This document shows, in pieces, positions 43,461 through 56,552 of a stretch of 64,000 nt of DNA. The notes beneath the pieces are model-generated. The model had not been told where the DNA came from. It ran no database searches and worked only from the letters and a program-made list of their open reading frames with translations. The position numbers were made by a program, and so were the translations under genes. The number at the start of each line of letters is the position of its first letter. The stretch's first letter is position 1. The stretch lies in NCBI GenBank assembly GCA_963556695.1, contig CAUWAG010000004.1, positions 744,001-808,000 on the forward strand. Reading direction: 5' to 3'. The DNA comes from Anthostomella pinea. Lineage: Eukaryota; Ascomycota; Sordariomycetes; Xylariales; Xylariaceae.

Positions 43461-44030
43461 GGTTAGCTAGGGGGGGGGGGGGGGTGGCTGTAGAACAAGA
43501 CCGGTGGTCTGCTTGAAGATACGGGAGTCGGGCCCAACGTCTTGTGCTATAAGTGTGTGTGGAATGGCAGTCTCGAATTGACTCTTTTTGAATGATCGCC
43601 GACTGGCGATGGTAGAGCTAATATATTACGGCGTTCTTCTCAACAATGTCTTTGTTTGCCTCGAGACTGAAGCTGAACACAATGTGGTCACTTTCCTGGG
43701 AACAAAAGTGTGGTTAAACAAAGACGTAGACGAAGAGCCATCAACGAAAATGTACGCAAGACTTCCGTCCGGTCTTTGTCATGATGAATTAATTCACCAC
43801 CAAGGCTCTACGCAGGTAGCTAGACCATTTACCCATCCACGGACCATCCAACCTGGCTGCAGCAAGCACGCGTACAGAACAAGCCATCCAGCCATACCCG
43901 AGCAGAGCAGAGCATAGCCTCACCCCCAGCCCGCGTCACAGGATACAGGCCACTTCACTTCCCCCATCAACCACCGACCGACTGCCCAAGCAACCCAAGC
44001 AACCAGTCAACCAGTCAACCCGCCCTACCC
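43461..44030. other. Intergenic spacer
   Basis: Between the GNAT gene start and the spermidine synthase stop. Includes the poly-G run. An open frame at 43588-43917 has no motif. Confidence 0.4.
43470..43484. repeat. Poly-G run (15 G)
   Basis: Homopolymer immediately upstream of the GNAT start codon; exact length is likely to vary or be misread. Confidence 0.85.
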
Positions 44031-45935
<1,905 letters not shown>

Positions 45936-46740
45936 GCTCGCTCGTGTGAATGCGTGTCGCTGCTGCCCGTGGGAGGGTGATAGAGGTGGAATGGGATGAT
46001 AACAGCTTGAGGTCGCGATGCCAAAGTGCTGAGTTCTGTTCCGCAATGTTGTTGTCACTGTCGTCAAACGGTGGGCGGAGAATGACGGGTGGTTTTTATT
46101 CGTGGACGGCCAGAAAGTTTGCCTTTTCCGCAGCATTGAAAATTTTGCAGTGGAGGGCACAACCGCTGGGGACAACCGCTACGACCCGAACCTTTTTACC
46201 TTTTTTATCCAGTTTCCATTCTGGGACGTGCCGTCTAGCAGTATAGGTGCATTTTAAACCCAATCCGGCGGATTCTTTGGCAAATAAATGGGTTTGCTTG
46301 CTACTGAGTGGGTTAGATCAAACGCGGCTAGAGAAACGAGCAAGCATCGGTGCCCAACACGCCTACAACGATCAATCTGCAGGCCTAGGTACACCTTCCT
46401 CACGCAGGCGAGACGCTCCTCGGTCAACGTCACGGCATTACAACACACAGTTCAGTTCTACCGGCGCTATCATCCTCGAAAAATCTTTGTAACCACGTAC
46501 AATATAGATGAATGATAAGTACAAGTGTGAACAGTTGCAAAAGCCGCAATAAACCCCCGTTTTTGATGCGAAAAACCCTGCTTATGCTTCCTGCTTCCAA
46601 CTTGCTCAAGACACAGAAATCGCAATCCAGTCAGTCCGAAGGACGCGTAACCCCGACCATAGTGTCAGACAGACGAGAATACCTCTACTATACCCATGCG
46701 TTTGGTCGCATGATCGACATGGTACCCACGTGGTCCCAGA
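45936..46740. other. Intergenic, SPE3 promoter side
   Basis: About 800 bp between the spermidine synthase start and the nucleoporin stop. It should include the SPE3 promoter. No coding motifs. Confidence 0.45.
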
Positions 46741-49700
46741 CTACTTCTTGTTGGCGCTCTTGTTCGACTCCATTACGCCCGCCAGCTGGTGTGCCATCTC
46801 CGGCTTCTTTACCTGAAGAAGCCATGTCTCAAGACACGACCCATCGTCGCTGGCAGCAGCGAAGCTGACCGTCTTTTCCTTGACCGTGTACTCGACGTCC
46901 GAGAGGATCGTCTTGTTCATAGCAATATGACCTCTCGGCTCGGCACGTAGCAGGATACGCACAGTCCCCGTCCCCTTGTTCTTGAGAACACGGAGAGGGC
47001 CCACCCCTTTCGTAGACCAAGGGGACTTACTGCTACCGCCCTGTACCGGCTCGTACCTGATGGCCTTGGCACGCACTTCGTGCAGGATCAGCTCGTCCTC
47101 CTCGCCCGGCCCACCTTCGGTGAGCGAGAGCTGCGCCTGCCGTTCTTCGCCGTCCTCGTTCTGAGCTTGCGGTTCGGGCGTACCATTCACAGGCGTCGTG
47201 CCCATGCTAGAAGGTGCTGCAAATGGCGAATCTATCAAAATATCAGTCGACTTGTAATTTGATACTGCTGTGAGATTCAACTTACTGGCTCCGAGTGCGC
47301 CTTCGCCACCAGCATTTAGAACCCCGAAAACTCCCGACCCAGCCGGGGCGGGTTTTGGCGTGCTTTGCGGAGTAGCTTGAGTGAAATTGAAACTTGGACC
47401 TCCATTCGTTCCATTTGATGCCCCCCCAAACAAGGCATTGCCTGAGGCAGCTGGAGCCGCGGCGGGTGCGGGAGATGCTTGCTGGCCGAAGTTGAAGTTG
47501 AAGCTGGAGGATGGAGTAGGCGTTGTGGACGACCCCCCAAGACTTGGAGACATTGGCGAGAAAGATTCGCCTGCAGCAAAAGGGTTGCTGGCGGATTGTC
47601 CATTGCCTCCTCCTGCAGTGAAGGTGAAACCCGAGCCACCGGAAGAGTCCTGGCCAAAGGCGAACGGGCTTGCACTTGCACCAGGGTTGGCACCCCCAAA
47701 TTGGAAGTCAAGTTTCTTTGGGCCAGCCTGGCTGTTCTGCGAGTTGAAGCTCCCAAACGAGACGCTTGGGCTGGCATTCGAGCCGGCGCTGAAGCTCACC
47801 GCCGGCGTAGATGAGGGTTGCGCGTTCGCAGCAGCGGCTGGCTGAGCACCGAAACTGAAGATAGACCCGTTACTAGCTGGCGCGTTGCCAGATGTATTTT
47901 GCTTCTTCGCGGCAGGCTCCTCTTGCTTGTCTTGGCCGGCTGTCGATGCGAGGTTACCGAACAAAGACGGAGGAGCCGGGGAAGCAGTCTTGGGAGCTTC
48001 AACACCAAAGAGTGGCTTCGACGGGGCAGGCGCAGGAGCAGATGTGGGCTTCGTTTCTTGCATAAGTCCACTGCCCTTGTCAGCTTCACTCGGCGCGCCA
48101 GGCTTGGAGCTCCCAAAAGAGAAACCTGCGGACGGTTGCTTCTCAGCAGTACTAAATACCGACTTCGTATTCTCAGAGGAACTTCCGTTTGTCTTGGCTC
48201 CTCCAAACATGGTCGATCCCTCCGTGGTGCCAAATAGGCTTGAGGTAGAGGGTTTGTCCTTGTTAGCAAACACTGAAGAGGTGCTTCGGCCATTTGTTAC
48301 AGAATCATTGGGCTTCAAGCCATTTCCGCCGAAGAGAGTCTTGGCTTGGGAATCAGCATTTGCACCGGTTGAAGATGTCTGGAAGATACTACGCTGCGAC
48401 TGTCCCTTCGGAGCTGAAGAGCTCGACTCATCTTCCTTCTCAGCGCCGCCGAAGGGGGTCACGGCTTTTGGGGTATTGGTAGTGTCTGTGGGAGTCTTGC
48501 CAAATAAACCCGACAGTGGTCCTTGAGCAGTCGAAGGTTTGGACTCAGTCGTCTTCGCGACGTTTTCAGAGATTGACTTGTCAGGCGTTGCAACAAACAG
48601 ACCAGTGGGAGCAGGTGTAGACTTTTGACCAGCGAAGATGGAACTCAATCCCTCGTTGGGCTTCGCGACGTTTTCCGAGACTGACTTGTCCGGCGTTGCA
48701 CCAAACAGACCAGTGGGAGCAGGGGTAGACTTTTGACCAGCGAAGATGGAACTCAATCCATTGTTGGGCTTTGAAACTGACGGCTCAGATACGCCAAAGA
48801 GCCCCCGCGTGTTCGTCGGAGTTTCTGATTTGCGCTGGTTGTCCAGGTTGAAGATTGGCGACGGTTTCGTCGAGGCAAAATCGGGTTTGGTAGGCTCCTT
48901 AACCGCTTCGGCGTTCAGAGTGGCACTCGGCGGCTTTGAGGAGCCGGGTCCGGACTGCCCGAATGAAATCGGCGTTGTTGCAGGGTTGAATGTGTAGTCA
49001 CCTGGCTGTTTTGCTGGAGTCTTGCTCGGCTCCATCGGGGGCGTGGTTTTTGCAGCCGCGGCCCCAACACCCTCTTCTTCCACGTCTGGGGTCGCCCGAA
49101 CAGGCTGGCCGTTAGCACCTATTTGGATACGCCCAAAGAGTCCACCTTTGGAAGAAGCATCACTAGAAGGTTTGTACAAGCCGCTACCAAAGATATTGGC
49201 AGTGCTTGTCTTGCTGGCAGGGAACGGTGTCAATCCTGTCTGACTAGCAACAGTACTGGGCTCATGACTCGGCGCAGCAGCAGCATCATGGCCCTTTGGT
49301 TCTTGCTCTGACTCTGAAACAGTGTCGTCACCATCGTCGGCGTTGTCATTTTCGTTGCCGCTGCTGCTGGCAGAGCTTTCGGAGAGATAGCTGAATATAT
49401 TCCCAGGATTTTTGGCCGGAGTTGAGCAGGGCTTCTGTCCAGAAAGTATTGATCCATTCGAACCACCACCATTAGTCGACTTGGCCAGTCCGAAGTTCAT
49501 CCCATTGCTAGGTGTTCCAAACAGACCCGATTTGTTGGGTGAGCTTGAGCTCTGAGGGTCTCGAGTTTTCTGTGCGCCCAAGGGTGTTAAACCCTGAGTA
49601 GGTCGTTTCAAGGGCGAAGCACCGCCGCTCTGCGTTTTGTTGAGAATGCTCTCGAACTTAGACGTGGCTGCAGAAGGCGTTGCCTTTTGCTGTTTGTTAG

Positions 49701-50670
49701 GCTGGTTCTCATCAAGGTCCTCGGTTTCATCCGCCTTGCGTTTACTCTTCTTGAAAGGTGCAGGCCCTTTCAGAACAGGATCGGTCGATTCCTGGGTCAG
49801 GTTGCGACGTTTGTTTCGGTTGGCGGTGGAGGCCATTAGGGCGTTATCCTTTGATACCAACTCGTCGTCAGCCTTACGCTTCGTCGAGCCCGAAATCCCG
49901 GTTTTGGCTTGAGCTTTGAGTTGGGCCGAGCCGCTCGATGGAATGTCATCTTCCTGGGGCTCAGGGTCTGGTAGGCCGTGCTTGGCCCTCCATCTCTTGA
50001 GAACCGCTTCGGATGGCTTCACATTCTTGAATTCGTACTGTCCGTAGCGCAGCATGATCATGCCCCGACTCTTCTCGTATTCCTTGGAAAAGTTCATGAT
50101 GTTCAGCTTCCAGTCCTTCTGGGCGAAGATCTCGTTGGCGGCGTATTTCAGTCTGCGCAAATCGAGAACGCAGAAGAACTGTCGTCGCTGGTTGTCGTCG
50201 AAATGGGTTGGGCACTTGTGAGCCAGGAACTGGTCGGCGTAGGCGGAGCCTGTGCGGTTGGGGTCGTCGGGTATTGCCTTCAAGAGGACCTCACCGTTAA
50301 GTTCAGGATCCGGAGAGGGTATCCTCATTTTGAAGGGCGCGGTAGACGCACTGTTGGACATGCCGCCATGGGCGCTCTTCTGGGGGGCGAACTTGCGAAC
50401 ACCGGGGCTTGGTCGAGTTGCAGCTGCAGGTAGGCTTGGCGCGAACTGTGCAGTGCGTGTGGTTCGCGGCGTAGAGGTAGCGAAGAGATCGCGTTGGGTG
50501 CTCGAGCCCGCGGCGGGCTTACTCGACGGGTTGAGGGAGCGCATGGGCGATGGTCTGTTCATGGGCACGAGCGACGACCGAAACCTGCTTGCGGAGGCGG
50601 AGCGGAAAGGTGTCGAGCCCTGCTGGCCCGGCGCCGGGCGGGACTTCTGAGGAGTGTTATTGAAGCTCAT
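46741..50670 (-). CDS. FG-repeat nucleoporin with RanBD-like domain
   Basis: Nuclear pore protein of the Nup2 type by layout. An Arg/Ser/Pro-rich N-terminus (STPFRSASASRFRSS) leads to a conserved block (FFCVLDLRRLKYAANEIFAQ, then KNVKPSEAVLKRWRAKHGLP). A long disordered region follows with dozens of FG, GLFG and SxFG motifs, including a near-perfect internal repeat (LSSIFAGQKSTPAPTGLF twice). The C-terminus resembles a Ran-binding domain (ELILHEVRAKAIRYEP, GTGTVRILLRAEPRGHIAMN). The frame is open for 1309 codons, but a 54-nt stretch at 47232-47285 (GTAAGT, a CTGAT branch, GATAG) has all the marks of a spliced intron. Its length is a multiple of three and it has no stop, so it is easily missed. 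With it removed the protein is 1291 aa. FG segments would bind importins; the C-terminus would contact Ran-GTP. Confidence 0.88.
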   Translation of the reverse strand: MSFNNTPQKSRPAPGQQGSTPFRSASASRFRSSLVPMNRPSPMRSLNPSSKPAAGSSTQRDLFATSTPRTTRTAQFAPSLPAAATRPSPGVRKFAPQKSAHGGMSNSASTAPFKMRIPSPDPELNGEVLLKAIPDDPNRTGSAYADQFLAHKCPTHFDDNQRRQFFCVLDLRRLKYAANEIFAQKDWKLNIMNFSKEYEKSRGMIMLRYGQYEFKNVKPSEAVLKRWRAKHGLPDPEPQEDDIPSSGSAQLKAQAKTGISGSTKRKADDELVSKDNALMASTANRNKRRNLTQESTDPVLKGPAPFKKSKRKADETEDLDENQPNKQQKATPSAATSKFESILNKTQSGGASPLKRPTQGLTPLGAQKTRDPQSSSSPNKSGLFGTPSNGMNFGLAKSTNGGGSNGSILSGQKPCSTPAKNPGNIFSYLSESSASSSGNENDNADDGDDTVSESEQEPKGHDAAAAPSHEPSTVASQTGLTPFPASKTSTANIFGSGLYKPSSDASSKGGLFGRIQIGANGQPVRATPDVEEEGVGAAAAKTTPPMEPSKTPAKQPGDYTFNPATTPISFGQSGPGSSKPPSATLNAEAVKEPTKPDFASTKPSPIFNLDNQRKSETPTNTRGLFGVSEPSVSKPNNGLSSIFAGQKSTPAPTGLFGATPDKSVSENVAKPNEGLSSIFAGQKSTPAPTGLFVATPDKSISENVAKTTESKPSTAQGPLSGLFGKTPTDTTNTPKAVTPFGGAEKEDESSSSAPKGQSQRSIFQTSSTGANADSQAKTLFGGNGLKPNDSVTNGRSTSSVFANKDKPSTSSLFGTTEGSTMFGGAKTNGSSSENTKSVFSTAEKQPSAGFSFGSSKPGAPSEADKGSGLMQETKPTSAPAPAPSKPLFGVEAPKTASPAPPSLFGNLASTAGQDKQEEPAAKKQNTSGNAPASNGSIFSFGAQPAAAANAQPSSTPAVSFSAGSNASPSVSFGSFNSQNSQAGPKKLDFQFGGANPGASASPFAFGQDSSGGSGFTFTAGGGNGQSASNPFAAGESFSPMSPSLGGSSTTPTPSSSFNFNFGQQASPAPAAAPAASGNALFGGASNGTNGGPSFNFTQATPQSTPKPAPAGSGVFGVLNAGGEGALGASKLNLTAVSNYKSTDILIDSPFAAPSSMGTTPVNGTPEPQAQNEDGEERQAQLSLTEGGPGEEDELILHEVRAKAIRYEPVQGGSSKSPWSTKGVGPLRVLKNKGTGTVRILLRAEPRGHIAMNKTILSDVEYTVKEKTVSFAAASDDGSCLETWLLQVKKPEMAHQLAGVMESNKSANKK

Positions 50671-52135
50671 CGTGTTCTGCGTGTCCGACGCGTTGCAGGT
50701 CGGGGACGAGGGTGTCTTGAGTCGAGGGATGCGATAGCACGCGGTCGGGCGCGTCGGGCTGGAAAGGTCGAGCTAGGGTTACTCGGGTTGGAAGCGGGTG
50801 GGAGGTGGCAGGGCGTTTAGAACGGGAAGGTGAATGAAGGGCAGAATTGAATGGAATGGAGAACGCCAGAAAGGCAGAGAGGCCTGAGGATTCAACGTTT
50901 ATTGTTGTCATGCGACAGGTGGCTACAGTGTTGCATGTATGGCCGGCGTCGATATCGAAGTCGAAGTCGATGTCGATGTCGGTCCTCGATACCGCAGCTT
51001 GGTTGTCTTGATGGCAGGGAATGAGATTTTGCCGTCAAGGTTGACAAAGCCGATGGATGCCAGGTTTGAATATTTGGGCAGTGCGAGTTTGGAGCGTGCT
51101 TTGGTGCTGGTGACAAAGAGCGCGGCGTCTAGCGTAAAATAGCGGCCTAGCACAAAAGGGACCCACACGAGGAGAGCTTCAGGTTTCGGTGCCAAGCCAA
51201 GAGCGACAGGGCAGGAACATTCCGTGGACCGTGGCAGCGTGACCTGAGGCTGCCGCTTGATCTTCGACTCTCCTCTTCCAGCGCGACGTGCGTTGCTTGC
51301 TACAGCATACCTTACAGCCTACATACAGCCTCCCTATTGGCTGTAACAGCTCACACATGGACCCCGTGCAAACAATCGGATAACTGAGTGTTTCTTCGTG
51401 CGGTACCTTACCTTGCTACCTTGCCTCCAACTGCAGCCCCGGAGACGGGTACCTAAGGTAGGCATCAAACAAGAACGGTCCGTGCCATCGTTCAAACATT
51501 GAAAGCTTATGACATGTCGCCCTCCCCACAAAGCTACCTACCTATAGGTACTTACCTACTATTGCGACAACATTTACGGCAATACACGTCAACGACGAGT
51601 CATCCACATAATAAAACATACACAATGTACCTACCTACCTATGTAGATAGGTATAGTCTAGTAAAGCCAAACCTTCAATATTCTGCATGACGATGCTCGT
51701 GGTATTTTTGCAAGACCATACGATCGAGAGCATCCGCCTCTTGCTGACATGATGGACAGGCAAGTTGACCACGTGCTTCAGCCTTCAAACTATATACCTT
51801 ACCTTATTTCGCTGAGCCGTTTCAAGCTATAGTCCACTTGCGCATGCATTTTGAGCCACAGTCCTCGACGGGGACAAGGACTTCGTCCACGTTGGATTTG
51901 TGATATTGAAAACTAGGTCGCGTGACATATGCCGGAGTTCGCTCGACTTGTAGAGTTTGGTATCCAGGTTGGTATCCAGGTAGTATTAAATCTGTGGTGG
52001 TGGCAATCCTTGTACTTGGATGAGAACCGCAAGCAACGTAGGCATCACTTAGTATAATCGCTTAAAGGGCATGTACATCAATGTTCACCGCCCACCAGTC
52101 TAACTTGACAACGGGCCGCAGCAACAACAATGACC
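50671..52135. other. Intergenic spacer
   Basis: About 1.5 kb upstream of the nucleoporin gene and downstream of the SCP2 gene. A minus-strand frame at 50923-51195 looks slightly protein-like but has no ATG at its start and no known motif. ACCTACC-type repeats occur near 51,535 and 51,630. Confidence 0.4.
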
Positions 52136-52656
52136 TTATAGCTTGGCCTTGGTTTGTGAATTCTTCAGGATCGGGTCCAGTTTGGTCGCCTTCATCACGT
52201 CGCCCTTGATCTTTAACTTCCCCGACATGAACAACCGCTGGGCGTTCGCCTTGCTAGCCACGAGCTTGCCGAAATCCTCGTCCGAAAGCGATAGGGTCAC
52301 TACACATTGCAGATAGTCAGTCGCTATGTGGTCCCCCAGTATCTGTCACTTGCGGCCGGCGTCTTACCAGTGGGCTTTGTGCCCAGACCAGTGCCGGCGG
52401 CACCCTTCTCCTTCAGGTCGATGTGCCAGCTCTCGACCTCTCCGGCCTTGTTCTTGAGGTTGAAGGCGAAGACGGCGTTTCCCTGCTTGATGGCATCTTT
52501 TCGGTCGGCTTCGCTCACTGAAAGGGCCGAGTTTATCATATCGAAGGCTTCCGAAGAAGGGAACTTGTCTGTTTGGACAACATGTCAGCTCCTCTCCTTA
52601 ATAGCCGAGGAAGCGGGTTTGGACAAGGCAAGAGACCTACCGTTCTTGAGACCCAT
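52136..52656 (-). CDS. SCP2 sterol-carrier domain protein, peroxisomal
   Basis: Small lipid-transfer protein that binds fatty acyl-CoAs or sterols. Three exons: 52656-52641 (only 16 nt), 52568-52368 and 52299-52136; introns 72 and 68 nt; 126 aa. It has the SCP2 fold pattern: NAVFAFNLKNKAGEVESWHI, DLKEKG, VTLSLSDEDFGKLVASKANA, QRLFMSGKLKIKGDVMKATK. The protein ends in AKL, a good type 1 peroxisomal targeting signal, so it should work in peroxisomes beside beta-oxidation. The domain is the whole protein, as in yeast-type SCP2. Confidence 0.9.
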
Positions 52657-53275
52657 TCTGCGAATCAGTGATGCTGCAGCAGCGCGATACTCTAGCAATG
52701 AGATAGAAATGTGTATTATTTGTATGGATTCAGGTTGAGTGTTGACGCAGGAGGGGTGTTGCGGCTTCTTGTAGGCTTTAAGTGTTAACCCGAAGGGCTG
52801 GTTGTCGCATGGAGGAAGCTCAAGGTTTCAACGCCCATGACGCCGCATCCGCCCACGCACATGTGAATGGACCTCGGCGACTACCCAATGCGTTCATGTG
52901 CTGCAGAGGGGTAAACGATAGCGAGGTCCATCAGCCACATGCCAGACGAAGCACAGCCACGTCCAGTCAAAGCCACATCCATTCATCTCTACATTGACCT
53001 GTTGGAGATGGAAAACCTCCTGCCCCCATATCTCCCAGAGCCCAGACCTTCATTCTCGCCGAGGCCCAATCCCACCCAGCTGCCACCATCCCGCCCTTTG
53101 TTCCGCTCTCCCGTCTTATTATTATGCATCCCCAGATTCCGGGCGATAGATCCGACGAACTGCCGTCTCATTCTGCAACAATATCTGGCGTCTTGTCAGA
53201 CGGCCCGCCGTCTCTCTTCAGAAGACCCTGATCACCGGTGCCTCAGTTCCCTATGTACCTAACCTAATCATCACC
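52657..53275. other. Intergenic, SCP2 upstream region
   Basis: About 600 bp with no motif-bearing frame; it should contain the SCP2 promoter and ends at the Mutator-like element. Confidence 0.45.
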
Positions 53276-53285
53276 GGGTTAGAGC

Positions 53286-53791
53286 GGAATGTCTATTCTA
53301 ACGGTGTAACTGCCTAATCTGACGGTATCCCACAAAGAACTAGCCGTTTCTAGCTAAGGGCCTCAGTACCCGTTTTCCAGTACATCGCCTACCAAGATCC
53401 AGGTATTATTTTCGTCTTTAAGAAACAACCTGTTCCCTAGAAAGCCTATCTCTAAGTGCAGCCATTTTTAAGGAAGTAGCGACGACGAGGCTGGCGGCAA
53501 GGCTGTTAGAGGCTGTCCAAAAAGGGCATAGCGTAGCAAGCGACATTTTCTCGCTCCGAATAGATTTTCATTGCAGATTTCGCGTTTTTAAACCTTAACT
53601 ATCCATCTGATCACTCCGCATCTCATTCGCATTGCAAGTAATACGTGCGATAGGGAAAAGTACATAGCATTCGGGCTGTTTAAGTGTAACTTATACTTTA
53701 TAAGGTGTATCGAAGCCTATTAACGAAATCAAGCCTAGTGCGGATGGGACACCGTTAGATTAGGCAGTTACACCGTCAGAATAAACATTCC
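53286..53791. mobile_element. Mutator-like non-autonomous element (MULE MITE)
   Basis: A 506-bp unit with long terminal inverted repeats of about 47 bp. The left end starts GGAATGTCTATTCTAACGGT and the right end, read in reverse, starts GGAATGTTTATTCTGACGGT. The arms differ at about four positions, all transitions. The element is bordered on both sides by the same 10-bp sequence GGGTTAGAGC (53276-53285 and 53792-53801), a perfect target-site duplication. Long inverted repeats with 8-11 bp duplications are the mark of the Mutator superfamily. No transposase frame is present inside, so it depends on an enzyme coded elsewhere. The perfect duplication suggests a fairly recent insertion, but the arm differences suggest the element itself is older. 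Confidence 0.85.
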
Positions 53792-53824
53792 GGGTTAGAG
53801 CTTTATTGCCGTCGTCTCGACTTT

Positions 53825-53973
53825 TGTTGAATACACGGATGTTGATTGATTCTATTGATTGTTCTGCTCTGCGTGCAGAGATTGATCATCTGTCTTCTTG
53901 GTGGGTTAGATGCCCTGTGCGTCTCTGTCCCACCGGAGATCTTCCGGTGTCTATCTCCGGCTCCCATTCAACA
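53825..53973 (+). mobile_element. 149-bp MITE-like element, copy B
   Basis: Same length and orientation as the copy at 12164-12312, with the same GATTGATTCTATTGATTG body and GATCTTCCGGTGTCTATCTC stretch. The right inverted repeat has lost one match (CATTCAACA against TGTTGAATA). No clear target duplication remains (flanks ACTTT and CATTC). It lies only 23 bp after the right target duplication of the Mutator-like element. Confidence 0.8.
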
Positions 53974-54738
53974 CATTCGTGCTAGTATCTAACAACTCTC
54001 GCCGGTGTTCTGATGCTGATGATATACGAGCAACTACCTAGCTAGGTACACTAGTGAGGTATAGCTACGTTCCCAGCCCGTGCCTAGTGGCATTGTGCTG
54101 TCTCCTAACATCCGATAGGAGGGTCGAAGAGGCTGCAGGAACTCCAAAGCTCGTTAATGATCTTCGGCATACTACGTGCACAACATATCCCGTTTATCAA
54201 GCGGACAGCGGAGATGCAGGTGTACCGGTACTGTCATAAGTTCATGTGCCTGCTGGTAACGCCAGCTCGGGGTCTTTTCCGGCCACTCGGGATCTGGTCG
54301 CTGGGGACCCTGACAGCGCTGGGAATCCTATTGGTCAGCGACTGCGGAGATTCTCTGTTCTCCAACGATATCGCTGTGACTGTGCCCCGTCATGCCTGTC
54401 GCTCCTACGCCCTCCGCCGCCTTCGACGCGGTCGCACCCTTTTCAGACCGCCCGCGCGCCAGACCTGTTGCCAATCACCCAGCTCGGTTAATCTGCCTGG
54501 AAACCTTTGCAGTGTGCCCGGCGTATGATGGCAGAGTCGTGACAAAGACTGCATGTTATCACCGCAATCTAAGTAATATACCCCCCGAACCCCGGATCCT
54601 CCATCGTGGGTCCTCCCTCTCAGCCTTGTCATCTTCAAACGGTCGCTTGACCCGTACCTGGCTGCTAAGCATGCAAGGCTCGGATGCCGAACATGATTCT
54701 GGACTGAGGTTATTCGTTCCGACCGACTCTGTGGGAAG
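53974..54738. other. Upstream region of Zn2Cys6 gene
   Basis: About 760 bp between the element and the regulator start. Short frames without motifs on both strands. Confidence 0.4.
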
Positions 54739-56454
54739 ATGGAGACTGTAAGACGAGCGCAGGGGTGTTGGACATGCAAAAGTAAGCTCGCTATACACAC
54801 TTACATAAGCTGCCACAATACTTACCAACTCCTCGGAAGAGCGCAAAATCGGCTGCGATCGTGGCTCCCCTGCCTGCAACAACTGCCTTCGTACAGGTAG
54901 AGAATGTTTGGGATATGGGATCCGCCTTGCTTGGCCAGACCAGCCAGATGGCAGACGCAGACTGAGCCGCATCCCGAACCAGCTCATCCATCCCGATCAT
55001 CACACCGTTGACTCTGCGCACTATGGCAAACAGTTCCTGAACACGACCTATGGGGATCTGGCGCTTGCCAGGAATGATATACCGCTGAACGGGCTGTGTT
55101 TTATCCGCCGACAGCCACGACCAGCACGGAGTATCCCACTGATACCAGACTTCGAAGAACGAGAATCCCATCTGATATCCTATTGTAAGGCTGGCTCAAT
55201 TCCACTCGTCCAGTCCTCATGGACTGACATTTACTCCAGACCACCACAACCTGTCGCGCATGATCTCCACGATTGACGTGAATAATGGGTTCCGCGACGA
55301 TCTACTACCCATGGCTCTTTCGACCTTGGGTAAAGCCTCGCATGGTCTCCGTAACGCCATGCTGGCCGTCTCTGCTTTCCACCTTTGGGGTTCCAAGTAT
55401 GCTTTGTCGTACAAGGCCGAAGCAATTCGATCGCTGTCTTCTTCATTGTCAACCGAGTCTGTAGGGATAACAGAGACGCAACTCGCGACGTCGATGATGC
55501 TCTGCGTCTATAACGTAAGGTTCCACTCCATAGACCGATCACTGGATACGTCTGCTTACTCTGGGAAGGTCTTCGATGAAACTGAAGGCAATTGGAGCCT
55601 ACACCTTTACGGAGCTCAGAACATCCTCCATCAGCTTGCCAGTATCCACGGTGGAGGGCTGGCATACAGGTTCTTGTACACGTGGTTTCTCTACCATGAG
55701 ATACTGGGCGGGTTCAGCCAACCTCTTCAGCAATGGCCTGAAGGCCCAGCATCCCTTCGCCTTCTACGTGATGCTAGTTTTGACAGGTCCATCGTACGTT
55801 ATGCTTCCCTACAGCCACCTCAGCACGGCACAGCTGGCTAACGATTGGTAGATCATTGGGTCGTTGGGTTGTTCTGTGGAAGTGATGGAGATTATTGCGT
55901 ACGTCAATGGCTTACGCGCAAACGAGCTACGAGGAGAACCTGTCACACTGTCGGGTGAAGAGCGAGCTCAAAAAGCCGACGAGTTCCACGCTTATGAGAG
56001 CAAGATTGCTACACTTGTTCAAAGACTGGATCCAGTACACGCGAGCTCCCTACCCCAGCAGGAGCAAACCAAAACGCATATCACCGCCGAGCTGTACCGT
56101 ATCGCAACCTTTCTCTACCTGCAGAGAACTTGTACCTCTCCACAGACACAAGAGTATAGGTCGGCATACCTCGAGCAAGCTTTTCAAATTCTTGGCCGCC
56201 TAGATGTCTGTACCAGTCCTTGGCCACTTTTTGTCATTGCTTGTGAAACCGAAACAGATGATCAGAGGATAGAAGTTCTGCGGACTCTTGATCGAATGGA
56301 CGAGAGGAGACATATTGGAAATGTTTTCGTACTGAGAAACATCATCGAGTCGTTTTGGAAGCAGCGGGACCTTTTGGCGGACACTGGCCGAGCGGCTAAT
56401 CTCAAGTGGTGGGATATCATCGACCTCCGCATCGCATCACCGTGGTTTATCTGA
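54739..56454 (+). CDS. Zn2Cys6 transcription factor (Fungal_trans_2 type)
   Basis: Five exons: 54739-54781, 54840-55184, 55240-55514, 55569-55793 and 55852-56454; 496 aa. The zinc cluster is split by the first intron: CWTCK, then KRKIGC, PACNNC and GREC, giving Cys10, 13, 20, 27, 30 and 37 with standard spacing. The middle carries RMISTIDVNNGFRDDLLPMA, KASHGLRNAMLAVSAFHLWG and the LCVYNVFDETEGNWSLHLYG block typical of this regulator family. The third intron (55515-55568) is 54 nt, has no stop and keeps frame, so a naive reading would keep it; splicing restores VYNVFDET. The gene ends 99 bp from the convergent nitrilase gene. It may regulate the nitrilase and permease next to it; that is inferred from position only. 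Confidence 0.85.
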
Positions 56455-56552
56455 GAAGGGAGGTTGGCAGTAACATACCCATCAACAGCACTGTCGAGGC
56501 TAATGCCACTGGCACTTGCTCGTTGACGACCATGGAGATGGCCGAACCGCTA

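Noticed and set aside
50923..51195. Minus-strand frame beginning APKPEALLVWVPFVLGRYFT
   Set aside because: No ATG at its beginning, no motif and no partner exon found upstream.
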